NCBI GenBank assembly: GCA_913046275.1
Contig: CAJWSE010000076.1
Location: forward strand, 1 to 5,427
Direction: 5' to 3'
Source: an uncultured Phycisphaerae bacterium
GTDB taxonomy: Bacteria > Planctomycetota > Phycisphaerae > Phycisphaerales > SM1A02
Length of the DNA stretch: 5,427 nt
A program made the position numbers and the translations under genes. Below the pieces are notes generated by a model. That model saw nothing but the letters and a program-made list of their open reading frames with translations, was not told the DNA's origin and made no database searches. This document shows, in pieces, positions 1 through 5,427 of this stretch. Within the stretch, counting starts at the first letter, position 1, and each line of letters begins with the position of its first letter.

Positions 1-996
1 TTAGGGAGAAAGCGAGATGCATTGCTTGCTATGGAAAGATCCTGGAAGGTCTTCGAGCACGCGATTGCCAAAGGTTGGTTTTCGCCAGACGCAAACGCTG
101 CCTGGTTTATTGATTTGGCAGATTTGTTCCAAGATGACCCGGCAGAAGGCGAGAAATTTGTGAATGCACTTGTGGGAGGCGAGTTGTCTTCGCATCAACT
201 TGCTGGGCTTGCCATTTATTACGAATCATTAGGCGGGGAGCACATCAACAAGGCTCTCGCGTTGCTTGATAAGGGGTTATCACTGGGTGATGGCGAACAA
301 AATACACGTTTAAGGTTATTAATGATGCGCGGCGCACTTCTTGTAGAGGCTGGTCGGCTTGATGAGAGCGAGAAAGCGTTTAGGTTATTGGCGAAGGAAG
401 CCAATTCACCGCTTGTTCAAAATAACTTGGCATATGTTGTTGGCGTTTATCTAAACCGTCCAGAGGAAGGGTTGAAGATTGCAAAAGAGGCTGCGAAAAT
501 AGCGCCTCGGAATGGTTCGATTGTTGACACCGTGGCAACAATGTACGAACGTCTTGGTGAATATCAGAAAGCAGTCGAGACATATGACTTTTTGTTGCAA
601 ATTGAACCTACTAATACAAGCGCAATGGTCAAGATTGCTTTGCTATACGCAGATCATTTAGCACAACCAGATAGGGGGATTGTGTTTGCTGAACGCGGCA
701 GAAGCCAAAAGCCTAGAAGCCCCGAAGTTCTAGATGCATTAGGTTGGTGTTATTATCGGAACGGCAACACTGAGCGGGCCAAGGAAACAATTAGTCGATC
801 AATACGAAATGGGGATACATTCGAAGCGTATCTCCATATGGCACAGATTGTTATGGATGATTTAAAGTTTGAAGAGGCTCTCGGACATATTCGCATGGCT
901 GAAGAACTTGCACAAGATGAACATTCGAGGAAGAGAAATCAGGTCCTGAAGGACGATATTCGCAAGAAGAAGTTAGAAAATGAAAGTGGTACTTAA
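1..996 (+). CDS. TPR-repeat protein, C-terminal part (5' end outside window)
   Basis: The reading frame is open from the first base and ends at TAA 994-996, giving 331 visible residues; an internal TTG (22) or ATG (31) could be a start, but the open frame and lack of a ribosome site suggest the gene begins upstream. The visible part is helical and carries about five or six tetratricopeptide repeats between residues 103 and 300. The clearest units are 'NNLAYVVGVYLNRPEEGLKI' (from 141), 'VATMYERLGEYQKAVETYDF' (from 178) and 'DALGWCYYRNGNTERAKETI' (from 245), with the usual A-x-x-Y/G and P-x-x-x spacing. The tail (310-331) is highly charged (KRNQ, RKKK). No membrane segment or catalytic motif is visible. 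TPR arrays bind protein partners. The stop lies 11 nt before the Wzc-like gene, so an assembly role in polysaccharide export is inferred from context; a function in a different complex cannot be excluded. Confidence 0.85.
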   Translation, partial: LGRKRDALLAMERSWKVFEHAIAKGWFSPDANAAWFIDLADLFQDDPAEGEKFVNALVGGELSSHQLAGLAIYYESLGGEHINKALALLDKGLSLGDGEQNTRLRLLMMRGALLVEAGRLDESEKAFRLLAKEANSPLVQNNLAYVVGVYLNRPEEGLKIAKEAAKIAPRNGSIVDTVATMYERLGEYQKAVETYDFLLQIEPTNTSAMVKIALLYADHLAQPDRGIVFAERGRSQKPRSPEVLDALGWCYYRNGNTERAKETISRSIRNGDTFEAYLHMAQIVMDDLKFEEALGHIRMAEELAQDEHSRKRNQVLKDDIRKKKLENESGT

Positions 997-1007
997 GAAC
1001 TAAAGCT

Positions 1008-3182
1008 ATGCGCCCATCACCATCAATAGGAACTCCAAACAGACCCATGCCAAAAGGCAGGGCAATTGACCCAGTCCGCGTTTTAAGAAGGCATTGGAAG
1101 GGTATTCCTATTTGGGGTTTTGTTGGCGCACTCATTGGTGCAGGGGCATTTTTCTTATTTTCAAGAGTGTATCCACTGTACACAGGCGAAATCATGTTTG
1201 AAGTACGTCCGGGCCTCGGTGAGGCAACTGAGATTGGTACAACCGACACAATTAATGAAAAGATGGTGGAGCGGGTTGCTGCAACACAGGTCTTTTTGAT
1301 TCGAGAGCGCTCCATCTTAACTGCTGCAGTTGAAAATCGCACCATGCGGCAAACGACTTGGTTACAACAGTTCATCGAGCCAGGAACAGATCTTCTCTTG
1401 ACAGACTTGGCAGTTGACGAGTTATTGGAAGAATTAAGTACCCCGATCAAGCCCGGTACAAATTTGTTTGGTATTAAGTGGTCTGGCCACGTGCCTTCAG
1501 ATGTACCGATTTTACTTGGTGCGGTTGCAGCTTCTTACATGCAACGAACAAAAGAACTTGACGACGAGGGTTTCCGCAACAATGCAAAGTTATTTGAAGA
1601 CGAAGGTCGTCATATTAAATTTATGTTGCAAGACCTGAATGATGATTTACAAGCGTTTATTCAAGCGAAAGGCATCACTACGCTCGATGACACGCGCTTT
1701 TCTACATTAATGTTCGAAATACAAAAGTTAACCGAGAACATGACAGATACAAAGCAGGCACTGACTGCGCTAAATCAGCAGTACCTGCAAACAGCCGCAA
1801 AACTTGATGGCACATTAGAGCCCACTATGGAGGATAGGCTTAGGGCTGAACAAGATCCCATTATTATTCGCCAAGAACAAGTACTCGAGTCTCTCGAAGC
1901 AAGCTTGCGTGCTGTACGCGAACGGCTCGACCCTTCGCATCCACAAATTAAAGATGCAGAGATTTCTGTTGCGGCGACAAAAGCTCAGCTTGAATCCAAA
2001 ATCGAAACAATTACTCGTCGAAACTTGAATGCTCAAGTGCGTGAATTGTTATCTACAAAAGACACACTTGTTGTTCAACTTGAACGGACCGAGCAAGATA
2101 TAGAGATAAAAGATGGCGCGCTACGCGAGCTTGCAGCAAACCAATCTCAATATGAGCATATGGAATCAATGCGCAAGCAACTTGAAATGCAGCGAGATGA
2201 AAACCAACGCTTAACTTCAAGTTTGCGGCTAATGCAATTGCGTGCGGATGCTGGCCGAATTCGCCAAGCAACCCCGCCGTTAGAGCCAAGGGAAAAATCT
2301 TTTCCTGTAATTGAAATCATGTTGCCTGCAGGAGTGTTTTTAGGGGTTGCGGCATTTGTGGGTATAGTGTTTTTGAAAGAGCTTACTGATCAGAAAATAC
2401 GAAGTGCAAGCGATGTGTTTATTATCCCTGGTGCAAAAGTAGCAGGCGTTCTTCCAGATGTAGACGAAGATCCTTCGGGTCTTGAGTCGCCCGAACTGGC
2501 GGTGCTGCATAGCAATGAAGGCATTTTTGCTGAATCTTGCAGGCAAGCATGGGTTGGCATCAATCGCTCAATGCAACAGTCGGCGCATCAATCATTATTA
2601 TTCCTTGCCGCTGCTCCTGAAGCCGGTACTACAACAGTTATTGGGAATTTTGCTTTGGCAGCGCAGATTTCAGGTTTGAAAGTCGCTGTGCTTGATTGCA
2701 ACTTTAGGCGGCCAAGCCTTGCTTATATGTTTGATTTGGATGATGCGTCTCCAGGCGTTGCAGACTTGCTTGCAGGTAGTGCGAACATTGAAAATGTTAT
2801 GCAGTCTACAAATTCTGGTGTCGATGTAGTTTCCGCAGGAACTCCTGCAAACCGATTATTTCAGCGACTTGGAAGTGAGCGAATGAGAAGTGTGTTTGCC
2901 CAGTTGCGCGATCAATATGATTTGGTATTAATTGATGCGCCTCCTTCAATTGTTGCAGGTGATGCACTGCTACTTGCAAATTTAGTTGATGCAATCTCAT
3001 TGGTAGTTCATGCAGATCGTGATGATAGAGGTCTTGTGGCTCGAGTTCTACGTGAACTCGGCGAATCACGCGCAGAAATACTTGGAGTGACACTCAATGC
3101 GGCGGTAGGTACAGTCGGTGGCTACTTCCGTAAGAACTACCTTGCAATGATTTCATACTCCGACCAGAGCGACGAAGAATAA
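1008..3182 (+). CDS. Wzc/GumC-type polysaccharide chain-length determinant fused to a BY-kinase-like ATPase domain (degenerate Walker A)
   Basis: A 724-residue inner-membrane polysaccharide co-polymerase, a normal length for Wzc-type proteins. After a Pro-rich cytoplasmic start comes a Wzz-like region with TM1 at about 34-54, then a periplasmic domain with long coiled coils (about 190-412) and the motif 'ERLDPSHPQI' (305-314). A Pro-rich 'PPLEP' (423-427) precedes TM2 (about 434-456), as in Wzz/GNVR proteins. The cytoplasmic ATPase follows: E509-x2-R512 resembles the EX2RX2R oligomer motif with Trp in the last position. The Walker A region is 'APEAGTTT' (536-543), with Thr541 where the catalytic Lys should be. 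Walker A' is D563-C-N-F-R567, with N565 for Asp. Walker B 'VLIDAPP' (640-646) is intact. The C-terminus has only Tyr706, Tyr711 and Tyr717. Family knowledge says autophosphorylation of the Tyr tail cycles oligomerisation during export; whether this copy is active is doubtful. The start at 1008 lacks a clear ribosome site; ATG 1047 is an alternative. Confidence 0.93.
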   Translation: MRPSPSIGTPNRPMPKGRAIDPVRVLRRHWKGIPIWGFVGALIGAGAFFLFSRVYPLYTGEIMFEVRPGLGEATEIGTTDTINEKMVERVAATQVFLIRERSILTAAVENRTMRQTTWLQQFIEPGTDLLLTDLAVDELLEELSTPIKPGTNLFGIKWSGHVPSDVPILLGAVAASYMQRTKELDDEGFRNNAKLFEDEGRHIKFMLQDLNDDLQAFIQAKGITTLDDTRFSTLMFEIQKLTENMTDTKQALTALNQQYLQTAAKLDGTLEPTMEDRLRAEQDPIIIRQEQVLESLEASLRAVRERLDPSHPQIKDAEISVAATKAQLESKIETITRRNLNAQVRELLSTKDTLVVQLERTEQDIEIKDGALRELAANQSQYEHMESMRKQLEMQRDENQRLTSSLRLMQLRADAGRIRQATPPLEPREKSFPVIEIMLPAGVFLGVAAFVGIVFLKELTDQKIRSASDVFIIPGAKVAGVLPDVDEDPSGLESPELAVLHSNEGIFAESCRQAWVGINRSMQQSAHQSLLFLAAAPEAGTTTVIGNFALAAQISGLKVAVLDCNFRRPSLAYMFDLDDASPGVADLLAGSANIENVMQSTNSGVDVVSAGTPANRLFQRLGSERMRSVFAQLRDQYDLVLIDAPPSIVAGDALLLANLVDAISLVVHADRDDRGLVARVLRELGESRAEILGVTLNAAVGTVGGYFRKNYLAMISYSDQSDEE

Positions 3183-3191
3183 ACTTATCTG

Positions 3192-4463
3192 ATGTTACCT
3201 GAAACATCTACACCGCTATTGCAGATGGAGTGGTGGGTATTACTTTTTCATTATTGGCCAGTATTTGTTTCGGCTTTTGCGATGGCAATTGTGGTGACAC
3301 CTATCATGCGTTTTACTGCTCGTGCGACGGGAATTGTTGATCGACCGGATGAAGCAAGAAAAATCCATACAAAACCGATAGCGTACTTAGGTGGGGTAGG
3401 CGTTTTAATTGCCGTGCTTTCCGGGATTATTGTTAGTTACACTCTGCCGCAACCTTCATTTATTCAACCATTTCCCCTTGTTGTAATATTGGGAATGTTC
3501 GCAATTGGATTAACGGGACTTGCTGATGATGTTAAGGAATATTTTGATCCATGGTGGAAAATTGCTGGGCAATTTATTGCTGCAGCAGCTATGGCGCAGC
3601 AGGGTGTTGGCACACGAGTTGCGGAGGGGTTTCTCAGAAGAGTGTTGCATATTCCAAGTTCAGTTTGCGATTACCCCTTGATTAGTCCAATTGATGGTCT
3701 TCTCGCAGATCCAATTACCGTAACTTACATTACGGGTATTTTAATTATTGCAGCGTTTATATTGGGTGCTTGCAATGCAGCGAATCTAATTGATGGCCTT
3801 GATGGATTGCTCTCTGGTGTTGTAGCTATCACTTGCATTGGTTTTATAGCGATCACTCTAATCGTTCTTAAATCATTTACCGTCGCAGATTTGGAAAATA
3901 TCCAAGCTCACTTGCCGTTAAATACAGCGTTAAGTAATCGGGGAGAAGGCATAACCTTATTAGGGGCCAATCTGGTGTTAAGCGTATCATTACTAGGCGC
4001 TGTTCTCGGATTTTTAATCTATAACTTCAATCCAGCTTCTATCTTTCTTGGTGATGCTGGAAGTCTGCTTCTTGGGTACCTTTGTATAGTAATGGCGCTT
4101 ATGCTTGGAGAAAAGGGGGAAACATTTATTGTTGTTGCCGGCTTGATTGTGTTTGCACTTCCTATCCTGGATACGTTGCTTGCAATCCTAAGGAGGAAGC
4201 TCGCAGGTAAAGCAATGTCAGAGCCAGATTCCAATCACATTCATCACATATTGAAACGTAAATTTAAGAGTGTGAAAAAGACAGTGTTTGCCTTATATGG
4301 GGTTAGTTCACTTTTTTGTTTATTAGGCGTACTACTTGTGCTTGCCCACACTACTAGAATAGTAGGCGCTTGGTTGATTTATTTGATTGCGATAATGATT
4401 TTTGGTGGCATTAGTTTTGTGGCATTGAAGGCGGCGAGAAAGCATGAGGAGGCGCATGGATAA
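3192..4463 (+). CDS. WecA/TagO/MraY-family polyprenyl-phosphate sugar-1-phosphate transferase
   Basis: A 423-residue polytopic membrane protein with about 11 predicted hydrophobic segments. Members transfer a sugar-1-phosphate (GlcNAc-1-P in WecA/TagO) from a UDP-sugar to undecaprenyl phosphate on the cytoplasmic face, the first committed step of a surface glycan. Family signatures appear in order: 'DRPDEARKIHTKPIAYLGG' (50-68); the Mg-binding Asp pair 'LADDVKE' (110-116); 'NAANLIDGLDGL' (195-206) with D201 and D204; 'FNPASIFLGDAGS' (279-291) with D288; and 'HIHH' (349-352), which separates the WecA-like group from peptidoglycan MraY. Two loops look longer than usual, about 139-176 and 228-254. 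The start lies 9 nt after the upstream stop and has no Shine-Dalgarno; ATG 3225 is possible but would trim residues before the first membrane segment. The 3' end overlaps the phosphatase gene. The exact sugar cannot be told from the sequence. A peptidoglycan MraY role is unlikely given HIHH and the polysaccharide neighbours. Confidence 0.95.
   Translation: MLPETSTPLLQMEWWVLLFHYWPVFVSAFAMAIVVTPIMRFTARATGIVDRPDEARKIHTKPIAYLGGVGVLIAVLSGIIVSYTLPQPSFIQPFPLVVILGMFAIGLTGLADDVKEYFDPWWKIAGQFIAAAAMAQQGVGTRVAEGFLRRVLHIPSSVCDYPLISPIDGLLADPITVTYITGILIIAAFILGACNAANLIDGLDGLLSGVVAITCIGFIAITLIVLKSFTVADLENIQAHLPLNTALSNRGEGITLLGANLVLSVSLLGAVLGFLIYNFNPASIFLGDAGSLLLGYLCIVMALMLGEKGETFIVVAGLIVFALPILDTLLAILRRKLAGKAMSEPDSNHIHHILKRKFKSVKKTVFALYGVSSLFCLLGVLLVLAHTTRIVGAWLIYLIAIMIFGGISFVALKAARKHEEAHG
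4447..4452 (+). promoter_or_regulatory. Ribosome binding site AGGAGG inside the transferase 3' end
   Basis: A full AGGAGG sits within the last codons of the WecA-like gene, 3 nt before ATG 4456 of the phosphatase. The spacing is short, although the GAGGA part alone gives 5 nt. It is the only strong Shine-Dalgarno match found upstream of a start in this window, and it supports 4456 over 4444, since the site would fall inside the gene if 4444 were used. With the 8-nt gene overlap it suggests re-initiation after the upstream stop. Confidence 0.55.
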
Positions 4464-4920
4464 GCCTCAAACACGTGTCATGTTTGTATGCATGGGAAAT
4501 ATTTGCAGAAGCCCGGCAGCCGAATGTTTTTTTCGACGTGCAACGCATGATGCAAATTGTGCAGCGCAGTTTTTTATTTCTTCTTCAGGCACCGGTGGAT
4601 GGCATGTAGGGAGTTCACCCGATGGGCGGATGATAGAAGCAGCTAAGAAGTATGGATGGAATATTGAGGGTCAAGCGCAGCAGTTAACGGTAGAGGATTT
4701 GGCGTCGTTTGACTGGTTTTTCTGTATGGATCAAGATAATCTTGATCATGTTCTCGCACTGGGTTCGAATCCCGAAAAAACCAAATTGCTCCTGCCTTTT
4801 ATAGGTAGGAAAGATCCTTTAGAGGTTCCTGACCCATACTATGGCGGAGAAGACGGATTTGAATCTGTGGTTGTTTTAATAAACGAGGCAACCGTAAAGC
4901 TGGTAGACCTGCTTGTGTGA
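4456..4920 (+). CDS. Low-molecular-weight protein tyrosine phosphatase (Wzb/Etp/PtpA type)
   Basis: A cytoplasmic phosphatase of 154 residues, the normal family size. The P-loop C(X)5R-S is at residues 12-19 ('CMGNICRS') with nucleophile Cys12 and phosphate-binding Arg18. 'SSGTGGWHVG' (43-52) matches the conserved S-x-G-T-x-x-W-H-x-G segment. The general-acid Asp is D126 in 'DPYYG' (126-130). All key catalytic residues are present. In polysaccharide loci this enzyme removes phosphate from the Tyr cluster of the Wzc-type kinase, so it is the natural partner of the gene at 1008-3182. ATG 4456 is preferred: AGGAGG lies just upstream (4447-4452) and the short N-terminus before the P-loop resembles PtpA. 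ATG 4444, in frame, would add four residues (MRRR). The gene overlaps the preceding stop by 8 nt (20 nt if 4444 is used), which suggests translational coupling. It contains a run of seven T at 4527-4533 and a 19-bp near-palindrome at 4729-4747, both within intact coding sequence. Confidence 0.94.
   Translation: MDKPQTRVMFVCMGNICRSPAAECFFRRATHDANCAAQFFISSSGTGGWHVGSSPDGRMIEAAKKYGWNIEGQAQQLTVEDLASFDWFFCMDQDNLDHVLALGSNPEKTKLLLPFIGRKDPLEVPDPYYGGEDGFESVVVLINEATVKLVDLLV
4729..4747. repeat. 19-bp perfect palindrome with one central base, inside the phosphatase gene
   Basis: GATCAAGAT (4729-4737) and ATCTTGATC (4739-4747) are perfect 9-bp inverted arms around a single A at 4738. They lie within codons for the M-D-Q-D-N-L-D-H stretch. 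Arms of this length are uncommon by chance in a window this size. No function is known; it may simply reflect codon choice for D-Q-D and L-D. Confidence 0.45.
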
Positions 4921-4937
4921 TGTATTGTTAAAATACA
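4921..4937 (+). repeat. Short inverted repeat in the phosphatase-serA spacer
   Basis: TGTATT (4921-4926) and AATACA (4932-4937) are perfect 6-bp inverted arms around a 5-nt loop. They fill most of the 22-nt spacer between the phosphatase stop and the serA-like ATG. The stem is A/T-rich and has no following T-run, so it does not look like an intrinsic terminator. TTGTT/AACAA can pair in an alternative way. TAAAAT at 4929-4934 resembles a -10 box, but no matching -35 box was seen. It could be an operator, a weak hairpin or chance. Confidence 0.3.
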
Positions 4938-4942
4938 AAACA

Positions 4943-5427
4943 ATGAATACCGAAATAGCGAAAACATCAATAAGTTCAAATAGTGCTCCAATGAGTTCGG
5001 TTGTACTGATTGCTGATGCATTTCAACAATCTGGCATCCAGCAATTTGAGCGACTCGGCTGTAAAGTTTTTCTTGACCCAACATTAAAAGAACGGTCTCT
5101 TGTGGAGGCGATTGCTCAATATAAACCAGAGATCTTGATTGTCAGGTCAACGAAGGTAAGTGCTGACATGATGGATGCGGCGAATTCTTTGAGCATGATT
5201 ATTCGTGCCGGTGCTGGGTACGATACTATTGATATCAAAGCAGCTTCGGCTCGTGGCATTTCAGTAGCAAATTGTCCTGGCAAAAATTCAATAGCAGTCG
5301 CAGAATTAGCATGGGGGCTAATTTTAAGTTGTGACAGGCGTATTCCTGATCAAACTAAAGATCTTAGAGATGGGATTTGGGACAAGAAGAAATATTCAAT
5401 TGCCTCAGGATTATATGGGAGGACCTT
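4943..5427 (+). CDS. serA: D-3-phosphoglycerate dehydrogenase-like protein, N-terminal part (3' end outside window)
   Basis: The frame is open from ATG 4943 to the window edge, with 161 complete codons and no stop. It matches the N-terminal substrate-binding domain of D-isomer 2-hydroxyacid dehydrogenases, most like phosphoglycerate dehydrogenase, which oxidises 3-phosphoglycerate with NAD in the first step of serine synthesis. Visible signs are 'VLIADAF' (20-27 region), 'ILIVRSTKV' (64-72), 'IIRAGAGYDTIDIKAASARG' (86-105), 'NCPGKNSIAVAELAWGLIL' (110-128) and 'DGIWDKKKY...GLYGRT' leading into the NAD-binding fold. The Gly-rich dinucleotide motif and the catalytic Arg/Glu/His lie beyond the window, as would any ACT domain. 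The start is uncertain: ATG 4991 (MSSVVLIADAF) would give a more typical N-terminus, and neither start has a Shine-Dalgarno. It follows the phosphatase stop by 22 nt, so co-transcription is possible. Another 2-hydroxyacid dehydrogenase is the main alternative. Confidence 0.88.
   Translation, partial: MNTEIAKTSISSNSAPMSSVVLIADAFQQSGIQQFERLGCKVFLDPTLKERSLVEAIAQYKPEILIVRSTKVSADMMDAANSLSMIIRAGAGYDTIDIKAASARGISVANCPGKNSIAVAELAWGLILSCDRRIPDQTKDLRDGIWDKKKYSIASGLYGRT

Noticed and set aside
851..1450. A 199-codon open frame on the minus strand across the TPR/Wzc junction
   Set aside because: It runs antisense to two well-supported genes, has no recognisable domain and its composition looks like a reverse-frame shadow.
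4351..4365. CTACTA/TAGTAG inverted repeat with a 3-nt loop in the transferase gene
   Set aside because: Six-base arms inside coding sequence are expected by chance in a window of this length.
3192..4463. Peptidoglycan MraY (phospho-MurNAc-pentapeptide transferase)
   Set aside because: The HIHH motif and the polysaccharide neighbours fit the WecA/TagO group; no mur genes are present.
4527..4533. A run of seven T in the phosphatase gene as a possible phase-variation tract
   Set aside because: The frame is intact through it (C-F-F-R), seven bases is short for slippage switching, and T-rich codons are common in the window.
4921..4937. The inverted repeat as an intrinsic terminator
   Set aside because: The stem is only 6 bp and A/T-rich, and there is no T-run after it on the plus strand.

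Overview
The window is a compact, fully plus-strand stretch of bacterial DNA. It holds five consecutive genes with almost no intergenic space: 11 nt, 9 nt, an overlap, then 22 nt. The first gene is cut by the left edge and the last by the right edge. The arrangement reads as part of an exopolysaccharide or capsule operon that continues on both sides. No RNA gene, mobile element, CRISPR array or convincing terminator was seen, and no gene-free stretch exceeds 22 nt.

Layout: (1) 1-996, the C-terminal part of a tetratricopeptide-repeat (TPR) protein; (2) 1008-3182, a Wzc/GumC-type chain-length determinant fused to a BY-kinase-like ATPase domain; (3) 3192-4463, a polytopic WecA/TagO/MraY-family phosphoglycosyltransferase; (4) about 4456-4920, a Wzb/PtpA-type low-molecular-weight protein tyrosine phosphatase; (5) 4943 to the window end, the N-terminal third or so of a D-3-phosphoglycerate dehydrogenase-like protein (SerA family).

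How they fit together: the WecA-like enzyme would start a glycan by transferring a sugar-1-phosphate onto a polyprenyl-phosphate carrier. The Wzc/GumC-like protein would control chain length and export across the envelope. The phosphatase is the usual partner that dephosphorylates the kinase tyrosine cluster. The TPR protein is a plausible assembly or scaffold partner, as TPR proteins often are in such loci. SerA belongs to serine biosynthesis and may mark the edge of the polysaccharide genes.

The most notable point is that the kinase-like domain has lost the Walker A lysine (G-T-T-T where G-K-S/T-T is expected) and has Asn for the second Asp of Walker A'. Walker B is intact and three C-terminal tyrosines remain. 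It may therefore be a pseudokinase or a divergent kinase, even though a phosphatase with an intact active site sits two genes downstream.

Organism: G+C is roughly in the low-to-mid forties by eye. Most starts lack a recognisable Shine-Dalgarno sequence. The fused Wzz plus ATPase architecture suggests a Gram-negative-type envelope. The protein style is reminiscent of Planctomycetota (Phycisphaerae-like), but this is an impression from sequence style, not a demonstrated assignment.
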